Assembly (NCBI GenBank): GCA_964019335.1
Contig: OZ025745.1
Location: forward strand, 62,001-126,000
Origin: Diplonema japonicum
Lineage: Eukaryota > Euglenozoa > Diplonemea > Diplonemida > Diplonemidae
Direction: 5' to 3'
DNA: 64,000 bases
The notes under the pieces were generated by a model that had not been told where the DNA came from, did no database searches, and was given only the letters and a program-made list of their open reading frames with translations. The first letter of the stretch is position 1. Each line of letters begins with the position of its first letter. Position numbers and translations under genes: made by a program. This document shows, in pieces, positions 11,123 to 21,508 of this stretch.

Positions 11123-12388
11123 ACCTCACGATTTCCCCTTCTTAGGTACCCGCGTGGGTTCTTGTATGTAGTTCTTTCCAGCCAATGTGGTGCCCAATGA
11201 CCCCAAAGCGGCTGAAGACGGTCAAGCACAGTGCATGAGTCTTCATTTTTTTGTTAGGAGTTAGCTTTCCCCCTTTGCCCCCTTGCATATTCCAAATAAA
11301 GCCAAGATAATAAACCACTTTTTTTTCTCTTTTTTTTTTCTTTTTTTTCCCTATTCGCAACTCCGGCCATTGTGGCTGTTAGGCAATGTTTATCAACCTT
11401 TAATGTTCAAACCTGAGACGAGGGCTGGGTGGCCTCCTCTCTCTTGAGGACGGGGGGTACGTGGTAGGGTAGCGCCTCCAAAGGGAGATTTCCACACCCA
11501 AGAAAATAATCCTATAAGTACTTCTTTACGAACCTCCCTTTAAGAAACCTTTTTTTCCCCTGGACCCCACCGGGTTGAATACAAAAAAAAAAAAAAAAAA
11601 AAAGAAAACAGTACGGCATATTTTGTTTTCGCGCATCCTGCTCCACAAGCGAGAGTAGCAGCTTGCGGGTTTCTTCTCCATCATTGTTATCCACACCCCA
11701 CTCCACCCCACCCCATTCTCCTTACACTATCTGCCCCATTTTTTTTTCTCCCCCTCCCCTCCCCCCAACTTGCCAATTACAAAAAAAAAACCCGGAACGA
11801 TGCAAAAAAAAAGAAGAAAAAAAGGGGGGGGGAAGAAAACCAGTTCCTTTTTCTTTCTCTCTCTCTCTCTCCCTCTAAGGATTTATGTGTGGCATTATGC
11901 GTTGTGTGATTTCTTTTTAAAAGGTGGTATCAGATATTTTTAAAGAGGGAGTAGATAAGAAGAAGAAAAAGAGAATCGAATTGGGGGGGGGGGGGGGGAA
12001 AGAAAACACATCATTTTTTAAACTTTTATTTTTATAGCATTTGCAATTTCTTGATGTCTTTTTTTTTATATATATATAAGATTGAGAGATCATAAAAGTA
12101 AAGAAAAAAAAGGGGAAAAAAGTAATCTGGGGTATTTTGTTCTTTTTGAGGGGTTTACACCTTCCCTTTTCGGTGAGTCAAAATAAAGGGGGAAAGGACA
12201 CTAACGAGAATGATCAAAGCGAAGGGGGCATCAGTTTAAGAAAATATAGAGGGGGGAGTGAGAAAATCATCATCAAGAAAAAAAAAAAAAAAAAGAAAAC
12301 CGAAGTCAGTAAAAAAAAAAAGAAAAAGGGTCAAGGACTTTTTTTTTTTTCATTCTTCCTCCCTTTTATTTCCATCTTTCCTCGTTTC

Positions 12389-12421
<33 letters not shown>

Positions 12422-13180
12422 CTTTTTTTTTGTGGGTCGCAGCTAGCAGTTTCTCCCCATCAATGACTCCTTCTCGATTTCTCGTCTCGTAGAGAACCCC
12501 AAAGAAGGCGCAAACCTAGAATGTCAGGTTTTCTTCTTTCCTCTCACGTCTTATCCCCATCCCCCCTCCCTCATTTATCTTCTGCCAACGTGTTACACCC
12601 TTTTTTTTTAAAATTTTCTTTTATTAAACCGAGAAAAACAGAAAGGAACAAAAAAAAAAAAAAAAAAAAAAAAAAAGGAAATTGAGACCACCTCCCATGT
12701 TCCGTGCTGAGAGCGTAAAATTATTTAAAAAAAAAATGTACAAGGCGGATACAACGGGGCTCCTTCTCCCCTCGAGAAAAAAAAAAAAAAAAAAAAAAAA
12801 AAAAACATTTTCCTCTTTCAGGGGTATTGACAAATAAGAACGAGAAGAAAAAAAAAAAAAAGGGAGGCAAAGGAAGAACTCGTCCTTATTTTTAAAAGAA
12901 TTAAAAGAACGCAGGGTACAGGGTAACAGAAGAGAAGGGGAAAAAAAAAAAGGAGAAAAAAAATAATAAAGAAAACTACTCAAGAAGTCTACGCCGCTTT
13001 ACCATTAGACCACAACCATGGACCCTCCCTCCTTCATCCCCCCTCCCCCTTTCATCCCCCTCCCCGTCCCCATTTGTCTTCGTTACCTAATAAGAAAGAG
13101 CAGATAAAATAGTATGTCTCGTGTTGCCATGTGCAGTGTCATAAGTTAGTACAGTGAAAAAATAAGAAAAAAAATAAACA
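10511..13180. other. 2.7-kb gene-free, homopolymer-rich island
   Basis: No reading frame here has protein-like composition. The region is dominated by long T runs (about 50 at 11071-11120; over 30 near 12391-12421), A runs (12651-12676, 12778-12806), a G run (11985-11998) and pyrimidine tracts. Short mixed-sequence stretches at 11121-11300, 11380-11580 and 12440-12600 show nothing I can name. A tRNA-like half lies at about 12983-13021 on the minus strand (see rejected items). It is the longest gap in the plus-strand array outside the retroelement zone. Confidence 0.5.
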
Positions 13181-14113
13181 ATGAAAAGCCCTGTGGCGAC
13201 ATTTTACGCAACGCTGCCTACACTGCACAAGACAAAGAAAGGGAAGAAGGACAAATGGACTGTCGCTGGGAATGAAAGCCACAACCTGCCAAGGACCTTC
13301 GAGGCCATGACTACCGTCACGGTGCCCAGGGTCCCTGTGCCCCCGCCACACACTAATAAGACAAAACGACGGCCGAGACCGAAACTACGACTGGAAGACC
13401 TGCATGTCAGCCCGTTTTTCATACATATCCTGAAATTCTTATCAAATAAGGACCTCTTCAACTGGTGCCTTGTCTCTTGGGAGCTAGCGGTGCTCACAAG
13501 AGCAGTCGTGAAGAGGAGGGTGGAGCACCGCATAGAACGTGTGCAGCAGTTGGAAGAAGAAGCAAGTAGAGACACCGACGACATGGCCAAAGGCGAGGAC
13601 ATGCGGAAACAGATCAACAAGGTGTCCATAACCACACTGAGAAAGGTGAACAACGGTACGGAAGGCATCAGACGGCTAGGGGAGTGCGTAGCTGTGTGTT
13701 TCGGTCTGAAGCCCGAGTGGAAGGAGTTCCTTCACCTCGCACAGGACGCCTCTGTCCTGACAGCCATGATGCTCAACTACGACAAGAAGACAGTTACCAC
13801 ACGTCTGCTGGCGAAGCTTGAACCTTATGTGAAACACCCCACCTTCAACAAGGAGGCCATCAACAAGTGCTGCTCAGATGCAGTGCCCATCTACATATGG
13901 GTGCAAGGTGTCTACCTGACAGGCACTCTCTCCTTCAAGCCATGGGAGTCTGATCGCATGCAGATGAAAACTTCCTGCGTCGCTTACCTCGAGAGCATCC
14001 CTAACCTCATACGGCCCCAGCACGTGCTGTCCCTCGACATGGATGAGGTACACAACACCCTAGCAAAGGCAGAGCCCGTCACTACCACAGACACCTTTGG
14101 CAACACCGTCTAG
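13181..14113 (+). CDS. F-box-like protein with a dynein heavy-chain stalk-like domain
   Basis: Single exon, 310 aa, ATG at 13181 behind an A-rich leader. Residues about 75-110 (HVSPFFIHILKFLSNKDLFN onward) fit an F-box: hydrophobic helix, FLSNKDL, then W/L pairs. Residues about 160-260 match the pattern of the dynein heavy-chain stalk/microtubule-binding region: CVAVCFGLKPEWK, then a YDK segment, then a KHPTFNKEAINKCCSDA block and WVQGVYL. In dynein heavy chains the corresponding signatures are an xLGxKPxW helix, a YDK segment, an NPxFxPExVxxxSxA block and a WVRAMxxY helix. No AAA motor is present. The F-box would recruit an SCF ubiquitin ligase while the second domain could bind tubulin or dynein. 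The domain calls are mine by eye. Confidence 0.6.
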   Translation: MKSPVATFYATLPTLHKTKKGKKDKWTVAGNESHNLPRTFEAMTTVTVPRVPVPPPHTNKTKRRPRPKLRLEDLHVSPFFIHILKFLSNKDLFNWCLVSWELAVLTRAVVKRRVEHRIERVQQLEEEASRDTDDMAKGEDMRKQINKVSITTLRKVNNGTEGIRRLGECVAVCFGLKPEWKEFLHLAQDASVLTAMMLNYDKKTVTTRLLAKLEPYVKHPTFNKEAINKCCSDAVPIYIWVQGVYLTGTLSFKPWESDRMQMKTSCVAYLESIPNLIRPQHVLSLDMDEVHNTLAKAEPVTTTDTFGNTV

Positions 14114-14223
14114 CGCCCGTTTCCATGGGTACCAAGCGGTGGAGCTTTTAAGTTAAGTGATATATGGATGAAGGCCCCCAGTCGGTTTTATGAAATACAT
14201 TGTAGAGTGATAATAACAAGAAG

Positions 14224-15214
14224 ATGTTCCGCAGGATTGGAAGTGGGCTCCTGGGTACCGCTGCAAGCTTTGGTGTTTCTTCAGCATGCGCCGAGACCAC
14301 CTCTATGATGCATGAGGCGCAGCAGGCTTTCAGGTATTGTTTTTTTCTTCTTCTTTCCGTTTTTTATTTTTGCGACAGCCCTAAAGATTTCACGTCCTTC
14401 CCCCTTGTGTCGAGGAAGCAAGTCAGCCATGACTCGCAGCTGCTGACCTTCCAGTACCCCACGACAAACCACGTCTCGGGCATGACCGTTTCGTCCTTGG
14501 TTGTCACAAGGTATTCCTCTTTTGTAAACTGAGCCCCGCAGGTTCACCGATGCAGACGGCAAAGAAGTTACGCGCCCCTACACACCCATCACTAAGCCCG
14601 ACCACAAGGGTTCATTTGAGCTTCTCGTCAAGAAATATGATGGTGGGAAGATGAGCAGCCATCTCCATAACATGAAGGTGGGTGAGACCCTTGACGTGAA
14701 GGGGCCTTACCGCAAGATCAAGATCGAGCCCAACCAGGTATGCGAGTGGACGGCAAAAAAAAAGAAAAACAATAAAATAAAGTACACGCACCTTGGGTTA
14801 ATTGCTGGAGGGACTGGTGTGACCCCCATGTACCAGGTCCTGAGGCATCTGCTCGACAGCCCTGAGGACAAGACCGCCATTTCTATGCTGTACGCCAATA
14901 AGTCGCCGCAAGACATCCTTCTAAGTGTTGAACTGGAACACATGAGCAGATCGCACCACCGCTTCAACCTGTACAACATCGTGGAGACCGCACCCGCCAA
15001 CTGGACACAGGGCATCGGCTACGTCAACAGCTCAATGGTCAAATCGTTCATGCCGAAGCCTGGTGAGGGTCGCATCTTGGTCTGCGGCCCCCCGGGTATG
15101 ATGAAGGCTGTCTCGGGCGACAAGGACTACAACTCCACCCCCCCTAAGCAGGGGCCCATCGGCGGGATTTTGAAAGATGAAGGGTACTCTTCTAAGGATG
15201 TGTTCAAATTCTAA
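14224..15214 (+). CDS. NADH-cytochrome b5 reductase (four exons)
   Basis: Exons 14224-14333, 14379-14510, 14542-14737 and 14783-15214 give 289 aa. Introns are 45, 31 and 45 nt, beginning GTATT or GTATG. The FAD-binding motif RPYTPIT, the GPYRKIKI segment, the NAD(P)-binding GLIAGGTGVTPMYQ, ANKSPQDILL and CGPPGMM are all in the right order for the CYB5R family, at the usual length (about 290-300). The N-terminus (MFRRIGSGLLGTAASFG) could be a mitochondrial or ER anchor. The enzyme passes electrons from NADH to cytochrome b5 for desaturation and sterol synthesis. The first and third introns are multiples of three without stops, so their removal is inferred from the family alignment and splice-site match. 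Confidence 0.85.
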
Positions 15215-15392
15215 GAAGTCTTACGACGACTAAGTAGTGATTAGTGTGTGTTGATAGTTCTGTTCCATAGCAACCGGTGCTATGTATCGATCGTGGGTAA
15301 GGCTGCGGTCCACGTCGCCATGGGTTTATATTTCAGTTTTTCTTTGCAATTCAAATTAACGTACCTCAATGGCAGCCTTATGATCGGCGGCG

Positions 15393-16496
15393 ATGCCTTT
15401 TGACTCAGTCGCACCGGAGCAAAAGCAACTTGGGGTGCTCACACCCGACGACAAGGGTCATGTGGAAGAGACTCAAAAAGCGCTATTGGGCGTGGTGATA
15501 ATGAGCAGGGGGGGAAGCGTGCAGGTTAACTATTGGCCTTATAAAGATAAGCAAGAAGTGAAGGAGCTACAGATGAGCGTGGAGAAAATGGCGAAAATGG
15601 TGCTGGGGTACGAGATACTGCACGGGTTCCCTGTGAGTTCTTCTGTGCTGATGAATGAACTCACCTTGTTAGTGGCGTGCAGGGAGCACAGCATGTGTGT
15701 TGTGGTGTGTTCAAAGGAGACGCTGTGGATGCGCTGTTTGACTTCCGTGTTATGCGATACATTTGAGCTTCAGCACAGCACCCGACTGGCGATGTTTAAC
15801 GACATGGAAGGCATCAAGAACGAGGAAGCGAGTGGCATGAAAACTGACAAAATCATCTCCGACTCTCCCGAACAGGCGTCCACGCCCTTCAAACCTGACA
15901 CCCTTCCCGAGTTTCTTGAGTTCGAGAGGATCATTCTAACCACTCTCATCAGCCCTACTGCATCTTTTTTCGGCATCATCCATGCCCTTGCCAGTATTGA
16001 GCCCGTTCTGTGTTGCTCTATCATCCTAGCTGACGGGAAGTCGTTGACGTGTACAGGAAAAGCTGCCCCTTGGGACGTTGATCCGGAGCTACCCCATACA
16101 CCCGACGAGCAGCTGAACCTAATAAAGCTAAAAGGATTGTACAGCACGGGGCATGGTGCTGTGTGGAAGATGTGTAATGATGCTTTCGCGGAGGCTACCG
16201 ACTTGGAACGCGTGTCGTTCCGATTGAGTGGCCATGACGGCTCCTACGTGGATGCCCACATCGGAAGTTGCGAAGGACTTCTCATTGATGGGCAGCAGAG
16301 CACCGCCACAATGCTGTGCCTCGCATCAGCATCGCCTTTCCTGACCCTACACTCTGTGGACAAAGGGTCCATCCCCTCCGCCGATGCCATGTCGTCGGTC
16401 TTCGCGACCTACCTGGACCACCTGCGCTCCCTTCCCAAGCCCTCCCACGTGGTACGCAACCCTTTAGATCCTTTGAACAAGGAAAGAGGGGCATAG
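15393..16496 (+). CDS. Conserved-looking protein of unknown function (367 aa)
   Basis: An intact single-exon frame, ATG at 15393, TAG at 16494-16496. The first 130 residues alternate strand and helix (LLGVVIMSRGGSVQVNYWP, then a long helix), a pattern reminiscent of longin or roadblock domains of trafficking regulators. I cannot make that firm. A short Ser/Pro-rich linker follows, then a second alpha/beta region. There is no signal peptide or membrane segment. It lies between cytochrome b5 reductase and the ankyrin/IQ gene, spaced by about 180 and 70 nt. Confidence 0.65.
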   Translation: MPFDSVAPEQKQLGVLTPDDKGHVEETQKALLGVVIMSRGGSVQVNYWPYKDKQEVKELQMSVEKMAKMVLGYEILHGFPVSSSVLMNELTLLVACREHSMCVVVCSKETLWMRCLTSVLCDTFELQHSTRLAMFNDMEGIKNEEASGMKTDKIISDSPEQASTPFKPDTLPEFLEFERIILTTLISPTASFFGIIHALASIEPVLCCSIILADGKSLTCTGKAAPWDVDPELPHTPDEQLNLIKLKGLYSTGHGAVWKMCNDAFAEATDLERVSFRLSGHDGSYVDAHIGSCEGLLIDGQQSTATMLCLASASPFLTLHSVDKGSIPSADAMSSVFATYLDHLRSLPKPSHVVRNPLDPLNKERGA

Positions 16497-16566
16497 CTTG
16501 TGAAAGCTCATTCTTCTTTAGCCACTTAACCTTAACGACATTGACACAATACAGGAGGGATGTCAC

Positions 16567-18846
16567 ATGGACAGTACGGTAGACGATGTGACGTGCGCCA
16601 TCTACAACACCGAAGGGTGCCCCGCTTTGAGGTTGGTGAGCAGCGTCCTTTCCAGTGATGCTCTCTTCACGATGTTGGGGGTGTCGTGGGGGTCATCACT
16701 TTCTGACCTCGAGACAGCTGCTGTGGAGTACACGTGGGAATACGAGATGAGCATGTTGCTGGAGGAGGAGGACGCTTTGAGATGTAGTGTGCTGGACGAC
16801 GAGTACTGCGATAGGGAAATGGTGCATGAGCTGCTGAGGCTGGCATGCATGAACAAGAACTACACAGTCATCGAGCACCCGCCGGATGATGCCCTGCTAC
16901 GAGATATTTTCGTGGAAGAATCGCTTGCAAGGCATGGCCTAGTCACAGAGGGCACAGATATACTGGGTGCTTTGCACACGGCATATTACAACATTTACTT
17001 CGGCTCTTTTCTGTCAGTGATACAGAGAAAGGTGCGGTGCTTCCTTGCTTGTATCCATCTTCGAAAGAAAAAAGAACAAAAGAAGCGAGAAACAGAGAAC
17101 AAATGCACCAACGAGTTTGAAAGTGATGCTGCTGTACTCATACAGAAAACTATAAGAGGGCACCAAACCAGAGCTAGGGTAAATCAGAAGAAAAACGAAC
17201 ACATATTTCTGCAAACGGTGCAGCGCGAGAGGCTCATCAGTGACCTGGTACAAAAGCTACGCATCACACAACGCGAGACCTCGTGTGGTGTGGCAAACCA
17301 GAACTTTACAATAACTGCGCTACAGGCTGTCGTGAACGAGTGCACTGCATCACGTGTGCTGAATGATGTGGTGGCCTCTTCAGTGTTTCTTGAAGAGTGT
17401 ATCCAGCACAACTGGTTGACCTCCTTCTCTGTTGTTCTGACGGAGAGCACCACTCGCTATATAACAGCCGACACCTTAACAACGCTGTTGTGTCTTGCGG
17501 CCCACCACTGCCGTCCTTTACATGTGAGACTGCTGCTGAGCTTGGGTGCCAGTCCAAGTAACCCTCATCCCATCACACACCTGACACCACTGTATTACTG
17601 CTGCAGCTTGACTCCTGATACGGTAGCTTTTGCAGGGGACAATTTGCAGCAGGACAGATTAAAGGTAACGCACATCTTGGGTGACACTGTCGGCTCCAAG
17701 GTGTCGACGGGCACTTCGTGCATGCATAGAAGTTTGATGTCCTGTTACGCTGATGTGTTCGACTTACTAGTCACTGAGCACAATGCGTTGCCTGCAGTGC
17801 AAGACGACTTCGACAGAACACCGCTGCACTACATATGCGCCGCACCCCTTGACGATGAAGAGCTGGTTTGCACCACCCTGCAACATGTTGTTCGAAAACA
17901 CTTCTTGCACATCAATGCACTGGACCAATGGGGGAATACTCCCCTGCATTACGCAGCTAGATCCCTGCTGGCACCGAAGATGCTCATTGCACTTCTTGAG
18001 CTGGGCGCATCGACAAGTATAGCGAACTTCAATGGTGAAACTGCTCTGAACGCAGCGGAGCATCGCAGCAGGCTCATGGGCACAAGGGGGACAGTGACGC
18101 TGCACACTTTGAAGTACTACCAGCCAATGCAGCCTTCTTTGCCAGCAGCTAAAAAGCTGAAACCCGTCGCAAAGCTGATGGCCGACAATCTTGAGAACGT
18201 AGAAAAGAGCAGCGCTGCAACCCTGTGCTTGCGACCCCATGTAAAGAAGTCAGAGCTTAAGTTAAAAGAAGGCAACTATGCTAGTGCCGAAACAAAGTAC
18301 ACAACGTATTTGGAACACTTAGAAGGCCTGTGCAAGAGCAACCATCTAGCTGTGCCGAAAGCCCTCTTGAATGCAGCTGTATTGGACAAGCAGCTTGACG
18401 CAATGCTGTACTTCTCCATTAAGGACACCTATTTAGGTGCAAAGGTATGACAGTTATATAACCTCCATCTATCCCCACAGTACGTTCTTATGATGCAGTC
18501 TATCTTTAGTCGTGCAAAGAGGTTAACTGGTATATCGTTAAAAGATCTGGGCCTGTCAAGTACGCAACTGTGCTTACTGCTCTCTGTGCTGAGCAAGGGG
18601 GAGCACCGTAGTTTGTCTGCCCTTGATGTGCGAGGGAACAGCTTCAACCTGAGAAGCGAGAAGTTGTTGCTGGTAACCATTGAAAAAAGCTCTATCACAC
18701 ACTTGGCTGTTGACTTTACAGTGATCAGCCCGTCGATGTGTAACCAGATCAAAGTGGCGCTGGGAAGCAGAGGGGGGTCCCTCAGGCCGCTGATGCGTGG
18801 TGAGTGGAACCTTTTTAAAAAGACGAACAAGCTACCCGTAGTTTAG
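16567..18846 (+). CDS. Ankyrin-repeat protein with IQ motif and TPR-like/LRR-like C-terminus (two exons)
   Basis: Exon 1 is 16567-18444 and exon 2 is 18481-18846, joined across a 36-nt intron (GTATGA...CAG with an immediate in-frame TGA), giving 747 aa. An IQ calmodulin-binding motif (AAVLIQKTIRGHQTRAR) is near residue 190. Ankyrin repeats follow at about 300-500, including DRTPLHYICAA and WGNTPLHYAAR. A TPR-like helical pair (KLKEGNYASAETKY) lies near 570, and a final segment resembles a single LRR (LSALDVRGNSFNL). Such proteins are usually flagellar or cytoskeletal scaffolds, which is an inference. An out-of-frame ATG at 16560 precedes the chosen start by 7 nt. Confidence 0.8.
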
Positions 18847-18887
18847 TTAAGTTTCTCAATCACTTTCCACACACAACACATGCAGGG

Positions 18888-20403
18888 ATGTCTGCAAACC
18901 ATGAGGTACGTATCCCGAGTATCTTGCAAGCCAAGATTCTGCATGCGATGCTGGCAGGGTATGGAGAGCAAGTGGAGGGCGTGATCGTGGGAAGGGCAGA
19001 TGACGAGGTGGTGACAAATGACGAGTCCGAGCACATGACAGTTAAGGTTTTCAATGTGACAAACATTGTGACCTTGGGTTGGCAGAACTCATTCTACGAC
19101 AGGGACTGCGCTGTGCAGCCCTTCGATATCCCTGATGTGATAGGCTGGTTCAGAGGGCGGACGAGGACACCGCACGTGGTGTCTGCCGTCGAGATGGAAG
19201 TGCAGGACAACCTTATGAAAGGTAACCCCGATATGTTGTTCTGCCTCCTCACCACGAAGGAGGAGCAAACAGGCGTGGCACGGGGCACGCTCAATATAGA
19301 TTCAAGTTTCTTCCACTTCAACTCCTCAATGATATACAAAAGTGTTAAAACAGTGATACCGAATATGAAGCAAAGCAGCCAAAAAGAGTATGTCCTTACT
19401 CGTTCCCTTATTATTGTACAGGTACAACCTATTCAGGAGGCTGGAGATCGTGAACGGGGACGCGTGTGAGGATGACATTTCTTTGAAGGCGTTTGAAGAG
19501 ATTACTTCCAAGCAGCGACAGGACGCTGCGAGCGAAGTGAAGAGATTGAAGGCGAAAGCGGAGGACGGAGAAAGCAGCAAGCAGCACAACGAGCTGTACG
19601 ACAAGAAAGAAGCGATGAAAGCACTGCACCAAGAATACCGGCAAGTATGCAAGAAGAGCATTGACTTGAAGGAACAGCGTAGGCTGGCAATGCTGAGTCT
19701 CAGAAAAGCAAAAACCGATTTGAAAAGAATGCAATTGAACCACATCGAGGAAGAATACCATACAGGTGCTGTGGGCATAGAACGTGAATTCTCAGAAATT
19801 TGGAACGCAAGCTGCGAGCAGTTCACAGAAGATACAGAGGGTCTGAAAGAGTCTTGCACACAGCCTGAGGTTGGTGCACAGGAGGAAGAACCCCAGGAGG
19901 CTCAGGAACCGGTGCAAGAACAACCGAAAACAAACGAGGCTAAAGCTGAGGACATGTTATGCTTCGATGAGCATGAGGTGGGGTCCAGGAGTGAGTCGCC
20001 TGTCCCGACTTTATCGAGGAATGCATCAACAGAAGTGGAGAGGGACCCCATCAAAGACAGCATTATGGAGCAGTTCAGCAAAACAAGGAGCCGCTCCTAC
20101 GCCGTTCCACCGCAGCCGGTTGCAAAGCCTTCGATGCCCCAGCCTCAGACACAAGTGCCTTCCGCCTCGAGCGACGCTGCAGCGACTTCAGCGGATTCAC
20201 CCTTCAAAGAACTCACTGCGGAGTTTATGGTATGTCCTATGGCTGCGAATCAACACGAACAGGAAAAGACCTCGAAGAAAAGAAATGCTCCCGATGCCGA
20301 GCCTAGCTCTAACTCTGCCGGTGTGGGTGACGAACGGTCGGAGGGAGCGCAGTCTGACGAAGAGTCATTGGGCATTGATCCTGTGGATCCATCGAAAGAG
20401 TAG
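18888..20403 (+). CDS. Abraxas-like MPN-minus protein with coiled coil (two exons)
   Basis: Exons 18888-19387 and 19422-20403 (34-nt intron) give 493 aa. The ATG is 2 nt after an AG acceptor (18884-18885). The N-terminal about 165 residues look like an MPN domain lacking the JAMM metal ligands; VIGWFRGRTRTP and the following LLTT...FFHFNSS resemble the Abraxas GWY-R-R and LLT segments. A long basic coiled coil (about 180-310) and an acidic Ser/Pro-rich tail follow, the layout of ABRAXAS1/2. Abraxas proteins scaffold the K63-specific deubiquitinase BRCC36 in the BRCA1-A or BRISC complexes. The tail contains RSRSYAVPP and SDEESL but ends PSKE, with no clear terminal SPxF phosphomotif. eIF3f or CSN6-type MPN-minus subunits are the alternatives, but the long coiled coil favours Abraxas. 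Confidence 0.55.
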
Positions 20404-20453
20404 TACACATGTGCCATGTTTTGATTAGATTACTACGCGCAGTCACACAGGTC

Positions 20454-21439
20454 ATGGGGGTTGTGGGATATGTGATACTCACGTGGGTGAGCTTGGCTTG
20501 TGGAGCTGAGGTCCAGCTGCGGGCACCTGTGGAGAACTGGTCGACTGGGGATGTGGTGGAGTGGCTGAACGACATTGGGTTGAAAAGCTATGCAAAAAAA
20601 GCATCGGAGATGGAAGTCACGGGGAGTGACATCGTCCGTGGATCGGGGGGTGTTTTGGAGAGTCTTAATGTAAGCAATCCTGTTCACTGCGCGAAGCTGA
20701 AAGGGCATGTCACGTCGCTGAACGGGATGTGTCCGTGCAACACTGTAGTCCAGCGGGACATGTACGAGCTGATCGGCAGGCGAACGTCTACAATGTACAA
20801 CACAGCACTGTTGATGATGTCGTCGCCGAGGACGTTTTTCTTTTTGTGGCTCATAGCAGAAAGCAGTACCTGGGAGGAGGTGGTGACACCACAGTCGGGT
20901 GAACCTTGGTCCGTGGGCCACCTGCCCGACGGGTACACTGACAGGTTTGTTGGGGCTGCTATTGAGGAAGACCCGCTGCGTACTTTTGCGCTGTGTATGC
21001 TGTTCCCTTACGCAGCGCTGATGTGGAGTGCGTGTTCATATTTCTGGTCTAACCCAGTCCTTACCGTGTTGTTCATGGCCTGTGCTTTAGTGTTCCAAAT
21101 CACGGAGGTATTCAATGTGATCCAGCTCACCTTTCCCGACAACAAGTCATGGCGGGCCATCGCCAAGGCACTTTTGTGGAATGATGTCACAAAGTATGTT
21201 TTTTTCTCACCACACCGCACACCGCACCACACCGCAGGGACGGCTTTTTCAACGCGCTCATGACGTGCGGCATTACTGTCGCTGTATTCCTGACTTCCTT
21301 CATCTTCCCCTACTGGCTGCAAACTATAGGCATCGTTGCTGTCTTCCTCTTCTCCATCTACAGCGCTTTTTGGTATGTGGTATTTCGTAACAGCATTCAC
21401 TACAGGGCCGTCCTTACTGTACTTGTTCCGCCTGAATAG
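20454..21439 (+). CDS. Membrane protein with N-terminal signal and SAM-like domain (three exons)
   Basis: Exons 20454-21193, 21238-21372 and 21406-21439 (introns 44 and 33 nt) give 302 aa. I start at ATG 20454 because an AG acceptor (CACACAG, ending 20450) sits directly before it and because translation then opens with a signal peptide (MGVVGYVILTWVSLACGAE). An in-frame ATG at 20409 would bury that signal. Residues about 28-90 fit a SAM domain (NWSTGDVVEWLNDIGLKSYAKK). Three to four hydrophobic helices follow (PLRTFALCMLFPYAALMW, PVLTVLFMACALVFQI, and a long one in exon 2). Splicing extends the protein to FWAVLTVLVPPE. A secretory-pathway membrane protein of unknown role; it begins only 50 nt after the previous stop. 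Confidence 0.65.
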
Positions 21440-21508
21440 TGTAGGTTAGGTTTATAATCACTTATATTTGACTGCACTTGCAACTCAAGCACACACAGAG
21501 AGAATGTG

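Noticed and set aside
12983-13021. tRNA-like 5' half on the minus strand (A-box TGGTCTAATGG, then an anticodon-loop-like GACTTCTTG resembling tRNA-Arg UCU)
   Set aside because: No matching anticodon 3' stem, no B-box (GGTTCGAnTCC) and no acceptor partner in the following A/T-rich sequence. At best a decayed half.
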